64,000 bases of DNA from Kribbella qitaiheensis (GTDB lineage Bacteria; Actinomycetota; Actinomycetes; Propionibacteriales; Kribbellaceae). Of this stretch, positions 9,457-17,125 are shown piece by piece (position 1 is the first letter of the stretch; every line of letters begins with the position of its first letter). The translations under genes and the position numbers were made by a program. The notes beneath the pieces were generated by a model. The model worked only from the letters and a program-made list of their open reading frames with translations. It searched no databases and had not been told where the DNA came from. Location of the stretch: the NCBI RefSeq assembly GCF_014217565.1, contig NZ_CP043661.1:1736001-1800000 (forward strand), read 5' to 3'.

Positions 9457-10122
9457 GTGAATCAGTACGGCGACAGCGACACCTTGACCCAACCGGTGGC
9501 CAGCCCAACCACCCAGCGTTACGAGGAGGCGCGAGCCGCCGCCCATCGGGCCATGACCAGCGTCACCGCGGTCCCGGACAAGCCGCTGCCTCCCACTGAG
9601 GCGGAGCGGCTCGCCTACCGGGGCTTCAAGTTCGGTGCGGCGTTCTTCGGCTGGCTGATCATGCTGTCGATGATCGTGCTGCTCACCGCTGTGGTGACTG
9701 GCGCCGGAGCGGGCGCCAGTTACGTTCTCGACTACACCAGGGCAGACGCCAAGGAGCAGGCCGGTACCGCGGCCATCACTGCCGCAGCCCTCTTCGTGCT
9801 GGTGCTGAGCCTGGCGTTCTACATCGGCGGGTACGTTGCCGGCCGCCTTGCGCGGTTCGACGGAGCTCGGCAGGGTTTTGGCGTCTGGATGATCTCGCTG
9901 CTACTCATCGTGGTCGCGGCCGGTACCGGGGCGTTCCTGAACGACCAGTACGACCTGGTCGGCCGGATCGATCGGCCGGACGTGCCGCTCACGAACGACA
10001 GCCTGCTCACCGGTGGACTCCTCACCGCGGCGGCGATCCTGATGCTGCCGCTCCTCGCGGCCCTTCTCGGCGGCAAGACCGGCCAGCGCTACCACGACAA
10101 GATCGACGCCCTCCTCGGCTGA
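9457..10122 (+). CDS. Four-TM membrane protein, first of a tandem paralogue pair
   Basis: A 221-residue protein of unknown function. A charged/proline-rich cytoplasmic N-terminus of ~55 residues is followed by YRGFKFGAAFFGWLIMLS and four hydrophobic helices at roughly residues 62–85, 105–128, 142–160 and 185–205. Between helices 2 and 3 lies GGYVAGRLARFDGARQGFGVW, a glycine-rich cytoplasmic loop. The C-terminus is GKTGQRYHDKID. The next gene repeats all these landmarks, so the pair arose by tandem duplication. The GTG start at 9457 follows a GAGGAGAAA ribosome-binding site. No enzyme motif is present; a structural or transport-accessory role cannot be told apart. Confidence 0.75.
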   Translation: MNQYGDSDTLTQPVASPTTQRYEEARAAAHRAMTSVTAVPDKPLPPTEAERLAYRGFKFGAAFFGWLIMLSMIVLLTAVVTGAGAGASYVLDYTRADAKEQAGTAAITAAALFVLVLSLAFYIGGYVAGRLARFDGARQGFGVWMISLLLIVVAAGTGAFLNDQYDLVGRIDRPDVPLTNDSLLTGGLLTAAAILMLPLLAALLGGKTGQRYHDKIDALLG

Positions 10123-10192
10123 GCGCATGAGTGGCCGGAGCACTGGGTACCAGGAGTTACCAGACGGGGCCGTCTTGTAAGGAGAACGCGTC

Positions 10193-10843
10193 ATGGTTGA
10201 CCGGACATCAGTTCAGGAGCCCGTAGCGGCCGCACCGGGAGTCGAAGCACCTGACCCGGTCGCGACCGAGGACGAGCGGCGCGCGACACATCGCGCGAAC
10301 ATCAAGACGTCCACCGCGGCCGAGGTCGATCCGGCGTACCGCGGATTCAAGTCGGGTGCCGCGTTCTTCGGCTGGCTGATCGCGGTCGGGCTGACCGTGC
10401 TGATCACCGGGATCATCGTCGCTGTCGTCGCAGCCGTCGACTATGCGGTGACGTTCGAGCAGAGCACCTTCGACAGACACGCCGGCACTATCGCGATCGC
10501 GACCGCCGCAGTGGTCATCGTGATGCTCACGATCGCCTTCTACAACGGCGGGTACGTCGCGGGACGGCTCGCGCGCTTCGACGGTGCCCGGCAGGCGTTC
10601 GGCGTCTGGGCGATCGGGCTCGTCGTCGTACTGATCGCGATCGGACTCGGCGCGCTGGCCGATTCGCAGTACGACCTCGTGAATCGCCTGGATCTGCCGT
10701 CCGTACCGATCGCTGACGAGACACTCGCAACCGGCAGTGTGATCGCGGCAGGTGCCCTGCTGCTGGTGACGCTGCTCGCCGCCATCGTCGGCGGCAAGGC
10801 CGGCCAGCGGTACCACCGGCGGATCGACAACAGCTGGGACTGA
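10193..10843 (+). CDS. Four-TM membrane protein, second of a tandem paralogue pair
   Basis: A 216-residue paralogue of the preceding gene, 70 bp downstream. It has the same architecture: variable N-terminal ~45 residues, then YRGFKSGAAFFGWLIAVG, four TM helices, the loop GGYVAGRLARFDGARQAFGVW, the segment QYDLVNRLDLPSVPI and the terminal GKAGQRYHRRID. The loop is almost identical between the copies while the N-termini differ completely, so the loop is probably the functional core. ATG at 10193 is preceded by AAGGAGAA. Function unknown; the pair may form a hetero-oligomer (inference). Confidence 0.75.
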   Translation: MVDRTSVQEPVAAAPGVEAPDPVATEDERRATHRANIKTSTAAEVDPAYRGFKSGAAFFGWLIAVGLTVLITGIIVAVVAAVDYAVTFEQSTFDRHAGTIAIATAAVVIVMLTIAFYNGGYVAGRLARFDGARQAFGVWAIGLVVVLIAIGLGALADSQYDLVNRLDLPSVPIADETLATGSVIAAGALLLVTLLAAIVGGKAGQRYHRRIDNSWD

Positions 10844-10885
10844 CTCCCGGGAAGAACCTGGGTCGCCGGGCGCGTTGCACACGAC

Positions 10886-11944
10886 GTGAAGACGACCCAG
10901 GTGGTGGTGATCGGAGCCGGCCAGGCGGGGCTGTCAGCGGCGTATCACCTGGTCAGGATGGGGTTCAGCCCGTACGACGGGGTGGTGGTCCTCGATCGCA
11001 ATCCAGCACCTGGTGGAGCGTGGCAGCATCGGTGGGACTCGCTCACCATGCACGACGTGCACCGGATCGCGAACCTGCCGGGCGTCGCAGTACCGGAGAG
11101 TGCGGGCGACGAACGCGCCAACGAGTTCGTCCCGCGTTACTTCGCGGACTACGAGTCGGAGTACGAGCTTCCAGTGGTTCGCCCGGTCGGCGTCGAGAGC
11201 GTACGGCGTGACGGCGAGCGCTACCTGGTGAACACGGACCGCGGCAGCTACCAGGCCGAGGCGATCGTGAACGCGACCGGCACCTGGGACCGCCCGTTCA
11301 TCCCCTGGTATCCGGGGATCGAGACGTTCCAGGGCGGCCAACTGCATACGGCCGACTACAGCGGCACCGGTGAGTTCGCGGGCAAGCACGTTCTGGTGGT
11401 GGGCGGCGGCGCGTCCGCAGTCCAGTTGCTCGCTGAGATCTCCGAAGTCGCCAGTACTACGTGGGTGACGCGCCGGCCGCCCGAGTGGCGGACGGATGGC
11501 GAGTTCGGGCCCGAACTCGGGCGCAAGATCATCGCCAAGGTCGAGGAACGCGTGCGCGCCGGACTGCCGCCGAAGAGCGTGGTGAGCGTGACGGGGCTAC
11601 AACTGCGCGAACAGGAGCAAGCGGCGTACCGGCATGGCGTTTACACCCGGTTGCCGATGTTCGAGCGGATCACGCCTGCGGGTGTGCAGTGGGCGGACGG
11701 ACGCCTCGAACGAGTGGATGCGATCCTATGGGCGACCGGCTTCCGCGCCGACCTCGGCCACCTGGCGCCGCTCCACCTGCGCGAGACCTCCGGCGGAATC
11801 CGGATGGACGGCACCCACACAGTCCTGGACCCGCGAATCCACCTGATCGGCTACGGCCCCTCAGCCAGCACCATCGGCGGTAACCGTGCCGGCTTCACCG
11901 CCGCCCGCCAACTCCGCAACCTCCTCCTACCCATCGCCGCCTAG
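10886..11944 (+). CDS. Flavin-containing monooxygenase-like FAD/NAD(P)-binding oxidoreductase
   Basis: A 352-residue two-dinucleotide-binding-domain protein. The FAD motif is VVVIGAGQAGLSAAYHL at residues 5–21, the substrate-side GGAWQHRWDSL follows, and a second Rossmann motif HVLVVGGGASAVQLLAEI (residues ~168–185) would bind NADPH. NATGTWDRP corresponds to the linker ATG motif of class B flavoprotein monooxygenases. It is shorter than Baeyer–Villiger enzymes, as in the CzcO/trkA-like subfamily. The GTG at 10886 is chosen because the FAD motif begins five codons later. Substrate unknown. It converges with the hydrolase gene 13 bp away. Confidence 0.82.
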   Translation: MKTTQVVVIGAGQAGLSAAYHLVRMGFSPYDGVVVLDRNPAPGGAWQHRWDSLTMHDVHRIANLPGVAVPESAGDERANEFVPRYFADYESEYELPVVRPVGVESVRRDGERYLVNTDRGSYQAEAIVNATGTWDRPFIPWYPGIETFQGGQLHTADYSGTGEFAGKHVLVVGGGASAVQLLAEISEVASTTWVTRRPPEWRTDGEFGPELGRKIIAKVEERVRAGLPPKSVVSVTGLQLREQEQAAYRHGVYTRLPMFERITPAGVQWADGRLERVDAILWATGFRADLGHLAPLHLRETSGGIRMDGTHTVLDPRIHLIGYGPSASTIGGNRAGFTAARQLRNLLLPIAA

Positions 11945-11957
11945 CTTTCGGTTCCTT

Positions 11958-12572
11958 CTAGCCGCGGGCTCGCTGGCCGCCAGCGTCCGGTAGCAGACGT
12001 CCTGAGTGCGTTGCGATCGCTGCGAGAGCTTCGGGTAGTGCCACGACGCCGTCGGAGGCGAGGAAGTGACCGGCTCCGGGGACGACCTTTGCGGATGCCC
12101 CGAGCAGGCCGGCGAGGCGATCGGTGTGCCCAGGAGGAACGTACGGATCTGCGTCCGACCGGATAATCGTCAGCCTGTCGACGTGGTTGCTGAGACCTTC
12201 CGCGTCGCAGCCGTCTCCGATGAAGGTGTCCAGTTCCGGAAACGCGGGCAGGTGGTCGAGGAATCCGGAGACCAGCACGAGGGTGCCGAGGCGCCAAGGG
12301 CCGGGAAGTGAGCGCAGATGGCGAAGGACGGTCAGGCAGCCCAGGCTGTGCGCGACGACGATCGAGTTCTCGTCAGGGGTCCCCACCTCCGTGCGTACGA
12401 CTTCGGCCCACCGGGTGGGATCCGGGGCCTGCGAGTCTGGGAGAAGCGGGATCGTGGTCGGGATTCCGTCCGCGTCGAGTTGTCCGCCCAGCCAGCCGAA
12501 CCAGTGATCTTCGGGAGATGCCCCGTAGCCATGGAAGATCGAGGCACGCCGCTGGGTTGTTCCTGATGTCAT
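11958..12572 (-). CDS. RBBP9/YdeN-family alpha/beta hydrolase
   Basis: A 204-residue serine hydrolase. The catalytic triad can be read as Ser in VVAHSLGCL (~residue 76), Asp in IIRSDADPYVPP (~136) and His in GAGHFLASD (~163). The opening IFHGYGASPEDHWFGWL has the N-terminal HGY/W signature of the RBBP9/YdeN family. The length equals that family. Substrate unknown. It is divergent from a MerR regulator 61 bp away, which may control it. Confidence 0.82.
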   Translation of the reverse strand: MTSGTTQRRASIFHGYGASPEDHWFGWLGGQLDADGIPTTIPLLPDSQAPDPTRWAEVVRTEVGTPDENSIVVAHSLGCLTVLRHLRSLPGPWRLGTLVLVSGFLDHLPAFPELDTFIGDGCDAEGLSNHVDRLTIIRSDADPYVPPGHTDRLAGLLGASAKVVPGAGHFLASDGVVALPEALAAIATHSGRLLPDAGGQRARG

Positions 12573-12633
12573 ACCGCAGGACGGTAGGGGTTCACGTCAG
12601 CGTGAAGGTCAAGTCGACGAGGAGGAAGCGACA

Positions 12634-12984
12634 GTGCTGATCAGCGAACTCGCTGAGCGGACTGGGGTCAGCGCACGCGCGCTACGGCACTACGAGGACC
12701 GACGGCTGTTGGTCCCGGTGCGCAACAGCAACGGCTACCGGAACTACTCCGAGTCCGATGTCGTCCGCGTGGCGCAGATCAGGACGATGATCTCTGCCGG
12801 CCTGGGCGCCTCGACTATCCAGCAGTACCTCGACTGCGCTCGCACGGACGATCACGGCACGACCCTGGAGATGTGCCCGCGCCTGCGAGCCGAGGTGGAT
12901 TCCTTGGCCGTGCGGCTCGACGCCAGCCAAGCCGAACTCCGTGATACCCAACGACGACTGAGTGGCCTCACACCAGGACCGTAG
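12634..12984 (+). CDS. MerR-family transcriptional regulator
   Basis: A 116-residue regulator. The N-terminal HTH is canonical (MLISELAERTGVSARALRHYE) with the second wing RNSNGYRNYSESDVVRV. A dimerising coiled coil (RAEVDSLAVRLDASQAELRDTQRRL) ends the protein. One cysteine (MCPRL) precedes the coiled coil. MerR proteins activate promoters with long spacers by twisting the DNA; the ligand is unknown here. The GTG start at 12634 sits 10 codons before the recognition helix. It is followed after 9 bp by an NTF2-like gene and is divergent from the hydrolase. Confidence 0.88.
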   Translation: MLISELAERTGVSARALRHYEDRRLLVPVRNSNGYRNYSESDVVRVAQIRTMISAGLGASTIQQYLDCARTDDHGTTLEMCPRLRAEVDSLAVRLDASQAELRDTQRRLSGLTPGP

Positions 12985-12993
12985 GCTGCGCTG

Positions 12994-13365
12994 ATGAATC
13001 AGTTGCTGGCATACATCGACGGATGGCGTCGCCACGACATCCCGGCCGTTCTCGCAACTCTCACCGACGACTGCGTCGTGATCGAGTCCTACGGGCCGGT
13101 CTATCGCGGCAAGGAGAGCGTCGAGAAATGGATGCACGCTTGGTTCGGGGCCGGCGGCTCTGTCGACGGGTGGGAGGTCACCGCCGAGTCGGCGGCCGGC
13201 GAGTCGCTGGTCGCGGAGTGGCACTTCGAGTGCACCTGGAAGGGCAGCCCTGGTGCATTCGACGGCTCCACAGTGGCCAGGCTCGATGACGGGCGGATCA
13301 GCTACCTCAGGGAGTACGCGACCACCGCGCCGCTGTACGACTGGACCGGCACCTGGCGCGACTGA
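12994..13365 (+). CDS. SnoaL/NTF2-like family protein
   Basis: A 123-residue protein with the cone-shaped NTF2-like layout: an N-terminal helix (LLAYIDGWRRHDIPAVLATL), TDDCVVIESYGPVYRGKESVEKWM, then beta strands with VAEWHFECTWKG and VARLDDGRISYLREY. The pattern of strand residues matches the SnoaL-like nuclear transport factor 2 superfamily, which includes small isomerases and binding proteins. No catalytic role can be assigned. It is co-directional with the MerR gene and probably co-transcribed. Confidence 0.78.
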   Translation: MNQLLAYIDGWRRHDIPAVLATLTDDCVVIESYGPVYRGKESVEKWMHAWFGAGGSVDGWEVTAESAAGESLVAEWHFECTWKGSPGAFDGSTVARLDDGRISYLREYATTAPLYDWTGTWRD

Positions 13366-13389
13366 GCCGCTCCTTCTGCCTTTGGCCGC

Positions 13390-14598
13390 CTAGCCGGGGA
13401 CGGGCACCGGCTCCCACTGCCGGTGTTTGCGAACCGCGACGGGGATGAGGGAACCGGCGATCAGGAAGATCGTGGCTGTGAGCAACCATCCTGGCCAGCC
13501 CCAGCTGACCGCCACCACCGTCAGGACGAACGGGGCGATCAGGTCACCGACCTGGTGCCCCATCGCGTAGGCGCCCTGGTACTGACCCTGCGCGCCGGGC
13601 GGCGCGAGTTCGAAGCTGATTCCCCAGCCGCCGGCCGATTGCAGCATCTCGCCCAGCACGTGCACGATCGCGGCGACCAGCAGCAACCCCACGGTGACCG
13701 CGCCGGACGTCACGTCCGTCAACGCCAGCACCCCGCACGCCAGCGCGAGCAGCAACCCGGCACGCCGCCCCGCTCTTGCCGCCCCAGCGACCTGCTCTGT
13801 CCCTCGCGCCACCCGAATCTGCAGCAGGATCACGGCGATCGCGTTGGTCACCAGCAACACCGAGATCAGCCAGGTCGGCGCATCCGTCGCCGTCGCGACC
13901 CACAGCGGGATGGCCACCTGCGCCATCGCGTTGTGCATGCTGAGCAGCCCGTCCAGCGCGATGAACGCCAGGTACGGCCGGTCCTTCAGCGCCGTCAACC
14001 CGGACGGACCGGCCGAGGCCGGCACCGGCGCGAGCCGTGGCATCCCCCACTGCACCAGCCCTGCTGTGACCAGATACGTCAAGGCGTTCGCGAACAGCGC
14101 GATCAGGTAGACCTCCCGGCGGTCGACTGCCAGCACGATGCCCGCCAGAGCCATCCCGATCCCCATGCCGATGTTCGTCGTCACCCGCAGCATCGCCCGG
14201 GTCCGGACCCGCTGCTCGGCCGGCACCAGCCCCGCGATCAACGCACCCTTCGCACCCGACTGCCCCGAGTTCGCGACCGCGGCCACCGCCGCGACGCCGA
14301 CGAACCCCGCGAGCGAGTGGACCTGGGTGAGCGCCGCCATCGTGATCGCCTCGATCAGCAGGAACCCGACGTACGAACGATTTGGGCCGAGCCGGTCGGC
14401 GACCACCCCGAGCGGCGTACTGGCCACCAGCCCGAAGAGCCCGGCGATCGTCAGACCGATGCCGACCTGGCCGACGGACAGCCCGGCGACCCGCGTCAGG
14501 TACAGCGCACCGACCGCGGCGTACACACCGTTGCCGAACGTGTTGACCACAGTCGCGGCAACCATCCGGCGGACCTCAGGCGAAAAGGAAGCACTCAT
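13390..14598 (-). CDS. MFS transporter, 12-TM
   Basis: A 402-residue polytopic protein of about twelve helices. Motif A is visible between helices 2 and 3 as GVVADRLGPNRSYV. Helix 5 carries GMGIGMALAGIVL. A central hydrophilic loop (SAGPSGLTALKDRP) divides two six-helix halves. The family is the general MFS_1; the substrate is unknown. The ATG at 14598 is preceded by a purine-rich GAGT/GGTGGCA region and ends the coding stretch before a long gene-free interval. It converges with the NTF2-like gene, 24 bp apart. Confidence 0.82.
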   Translation of the reverse strand: MSASFSPEVRRMVAATVVNTFGNGVYAAVGALYLTRVAGLSVGQVGIGLTIAGLFGLVASTPLGVVADRLGPNRSYVGFLLIEAITMAALTQVHSLAGFVGVAAVAAVANSGQSGAKGALIAGLVPAEQRVRTRAMLRVTTNIGMGIGMALAGIVLAVDRREVYLIALFANALTYLVTAGLVQWGMPRLAPVPASAGPSGLTALKDRPYLAFIALDGLLSMHNAMAQVAIPLWVATATDAPTWLISVLLVTNAIAVILLQIRVARGTEQVAGAARAGRRAGLLLALACGVLALTDVTSGAVTVGLLLVAAIVHVLGEMLQSAGGWGISFELAPPGAQGQYQGAYAMGHQVGDLIAPFVLTVVAVSWGWPGWLLTATIFLIAGSLIPVAVRKHRQWEPVPVPG

Positions 14599-14862
14599 GC
14601 CACCCAGCCAACAGCCCGGCGACCGCCTGCTCCGGTCGATTGACGGATTCCGTCAACGCATCACCAGATCAACCAGATCCATGCCGAAGCTAGACCCGTC
14701 GAACCCACGCCGCCCCCACGGCCACTCCTGCGTCGCCCACTCAGTCCGTGCCGAAGACCGGCCGGGGGTGGGTGCCTGGTGTAGCTCGCCTCGCGGGTAC
14801 AGGTCGGGCGGCCGCGTACTCCGATCGATCGAGATCAAAGTCCAGTGGAGTGGTGTACGAGA

Positions 14863-15020
14863 TCGACCTACCGGCTCGCCCCGCGGCGACCACTTCGACC
14901 TACCGGCTCGACTGGCCGCGTTTGCTCGACCTACCGGCTCGACCCGCCGATTTCGTCGCGGCAAACCCGCGAGTCGAGCCGGGGAGACAGGCGAAACCGG
15001 CGGGTCGAGCCGGTAGGTCG
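14863..15020. repeat. 16-bp repeats tcgacctaccggctcg, three direct and one inverted
   Basis: Direct copies start at 14863, 14895 and 14926. A near-perfect inverted copy (cgagccggtaggtcg) lies at 15006–15020. Inverted pairs could fold into stems up to 150 bases apart. No coding frame explains the conservation. Confidence 0.85.
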
Positions 15021-15078
15021 GCCAGCGGATCGCGAGTTGTGCCGGGCGTGGCCTCGATCGCGGGTCAGCGGGCTCCGC

Positions 15079-15180
15079 CGGACCGCCAGGCCATCAATAC
15101 TCGCCAGCGCCCGCTATTCGCCCGCCACGGCGAGCGTGGCAACACCCCAACTCGGCGAGTATTGATGGCGTGGCGGTCCG
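15079..15180. repeat. 102-bp element with 27-bp terminal inverted repeats (MITE-like or long hairpin)
   Basis: The arms at 15079–15105 and 15154–15180 are inverted copies matching at 26 of 27 positions (core gccatcaatactcgcc). The 48-bp centre is unrelated and has no gene. The structure fits either a miniature inverted-repeat element or a large hairpin. No clear target-site duplication is visible. Confidence 0.75.
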
Positions 15181-15430
15181 CCGTCCCGACGGATACGGCG
15201 ACGCCGGCGTCGACCGAGACCGAGCAGTGCTCGCCGTCGCTGATCCCGGCTCAACCCGTCCAACAGCCGCCTTCGGGCATCGGAGAACTACCCGTGGCGG
15301 GACGAAAGTGGCGCCTGGCGCACGAGTCGTTCGGTGATCAAGCGGATCTCGTGCACCACTCCATTGGACTTGATCTACCCGGTCAGCCGATCGAGCGGAG
15401 GGCGCGGTACGCGACGCAGAGCGCCGGGGG

Positions 15431-15478
15431 TCAGCGGGTCAGCGGGTCAGCGGGTCAGCGGGTCAGCGGGTCAGCGCA
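15431..15478. repeat. Tandem 8-bp repeat tcagcggg at a gene 3' end
   Basis: Five perfect tcagcggg units start at 15431, 15439, 15447, 15455 and 15463, followed by a degenerate sixth at 15471. On the minus strand the TCA of the last unit is the restored stop codon of the winged-helix gene, so the array lies directly after the coding region. Confidence 0.92.
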
Positions 15479-16533
15479 TTATCAGGTTGAGGAGGTCTGT
15501 GCCGAGGGTGCGGAAGGCTTGTTCGTCGAGGCGGTAGGCGACGAACCTGCCTTGCCGCCCGGCCCGGACCAGGCCGGGCCCGGGTCAGCGCGCGGAGGTG
15601 GCGGGTCACCTGGCTCGGGTTCAGACCCCAGAGCGTCGCGATCTCCCCGGCGGTCCGGGGCTCGCTCGCGACCGCCCGGCAGATCTGCAGCCGGTCCGGG
15701 CCTGCCAGTGCTTCCAACCGCGCCCGGATGGCCTGAGCGGTCGGTACCGCGGCGCCGCGACCGGTTGCCGGGTAGATCACCGTCAACGGCTCCCCCGCAA
15801 TCTCACCGACGAACAGATGCGGTGCGATGAAGTTGCTCGGCACCAGCAGCAGGGACCGGCCAGCCAGGTCGATCCGCTTGTTCTGCACCTTCTGCACCAG
15901 CGCGCTGTCGGCATCGCGGAGCTCGATCGAGCCGTCCAGCGAACGCAGCATCACGCCCAGTCCGTCCCGCACGGCAAGATCGCGGTCCTGCCTGCCGCGC
16001 GCGGCCAACTGGTCCCGAGACTGCGCCCACAGCCCTTCGAACCATTCCTGCCAGCACGAGTCGAGCAGATCGAGGAACTGTTTGACCGGCTCAGCCGGCT
16101 CGGTCAGCAGACTCTCCACCAGTACGGCGACCTCGCGGCCCCGGCTCCGCGCCCAGCGGCGGACCGTGTCGGTGTCGGTCCGGTGCATGTTCAGAGGCCG
16201 GCCCCGGAGCGGGCGAACCAGTTCGGCGGCCAACTCCTCCGGCGGCCGCGCACGCAGTACGGCGAGTTCGTCGGCCCAGGTCGGCATCCCGGTCGCGGAA
16301 CTCGTCGCGAAGAAGCGCGCCCGCACCGCGCGGACCGTCCAGGTCCAGTCGGCCAACTCTCGCTGCAGGGTGGCGGGAATCGACTTGCGTAGCTCGGCCG
16401 CCCATTCGGTGCGGCCGTGGTGGGACGGCTCCGCGAGCACGTGCAGGGCACAGCCGAGCTCGATCAAGGGTGAGGCCACGTGCCGGACCCGCTCGGGATC
16501 GAGCCGGCTCAGTCCGGCCAGTACTGTCGGCAA
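15471..16533 (-). pseudogene. ArsR-like winged-helix regulator with DUF5937-type N-terminal domain, frameshifted
   Basis: The protein has a long N-terminal region (VLAGLSRLDPERVRHVASPLIELGCALHVL) typical of DUF5937 regulators and a C-terminal ArsR-like wHTH (RTAGEIATLWGLNPSQVTRHLRAL). Near 15576–15581 an extra base in GGGCCC shifts the frame, giving an arginine/proline-rich tail. Ignoring one base restores GLVRAGRQGRFVAYRLDEQ and then AFRTLGTDLLNLIMR with a stop at 15471–15473, a normal wing and end helix. The start is uncertain: a TTG at 16533, 5 bp after the upstream stop, fits the conserved first helix. It is probably co-transcribed with the GyrI-like gene. Confidence 0.7.
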
Positions 16534-16538
16534 GCCCG

Positions 16539-17018
16539 TCAGCCGCGGAGCCGGAAGAGGAGTTCGGTCTCCCAGTCGTTCAGGTCCGGGACCTCGCGGG
16601 GGTCCGACTTGTAGACCTCGAGCCGGCAGCCCCACTTGTTGCCGTCGGCATCCCACTCGAGGCCCTTCTCGTCGGCCCAGGCAAGCAGGTCCCCGGTTGC
16701 GCCGAGGAGGCCGTCCGGGTGGCCGAGGTGGGTGACGCTGACGTAGCGTCCGGCCGGCAGCAGGCCGCCGACGATCTGCTCCTCACCGCTGTGCCGTTCC
16801 TCGACCGGGAAGCCGATCTCCATCACCAGGCCTTCCTCCATGTCGACCACGTCGTACTTGAAGAACGGCGCTCCCACCGGCTCGATGTTGCGCGCGGCGA
16901 TCCAGCCGATCACCTCGTGCATCCGGTCCGCGAACCGGGCGATCTCGTTCATCGCGACCTTCCCCCGCAACGCGACGTACGGCTGCTCGTCACGCTCGAC
17001 GATCGTGGGCTCCGGCAT
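16539..17018 (-). CDS. GyrI-like small-molecule-binding domain protein
   Basis: A 159-residue protein of the GyrI-like/SOUL-type effector-binding fold: TIVERDEQPYVALRG, FADRMHEVIGWIAA, GAPFFKYDVVDMEEGLVMEIGFPV, and the C-terminal strand RLEVYKSDP. Such domains bind hydrophobic ligands alone or fused to AraC/MerR regulators. ATG at 17018 is selected because a strong GAAGGAGGAG ribosome-binding site lies just upstream; a start at 17051 would put that site inside the gene. The wHTH gene begins 5 bp after its stop, suggesting a sensor–regulator pair. Confidence 0.83.
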   Translation of the reverse strand: MPEPTIVERDEQPYVALRGKVAMNEIARFADRMHEVIGWIAARNIEPVGAPFFKYDVVDMEEGLVMEIGFPVEERHSGEEQIVGGLLPAGRYVSVTHLGHPDGLLGATGDLLAWADEKGLEWDADGNKWGCRLEVYKSDPREVPDLNDWETELLFRLRG

Positions 17019-17125
17019 GGCTCCTCCTTCGGGGACTGCTGTCGCCCACATCCTGCCTCAAGCTCGCCCGGTCTGCTCTAGGCAAGCCGACCCAACCGGC
17101 GTCTACTGGGTTGAGGGGTGGGGTC

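Larger units (their letters stand above)
14599..15470. other. Gene-free repeat-rich interval
   Basis: No convincing gene was found in these ~870 bases. The interval holds 16-bp direct and inverted repeats (14863–15020), a 102-bp element with 27-bp inverted ends (15079–15180) and the start of an 8-bp tandem repeat. Near 14653–14760 on the minus strand the text WATQEWPWGRRGFDG followed by SSFGMDLVDLVMR and a stop reads like the tail of a decayed protein gene, but I do not recognise the family. Confidence 0.6.

Noticed and set aside
14653..14964. Minus-strand ORF ending SSFGMDLVDLVMR
   Set aside because: The tail looks protein-like but the rest reads across the 16-bp repeats and matches nothing I recognise; treated as a possible remnant only.
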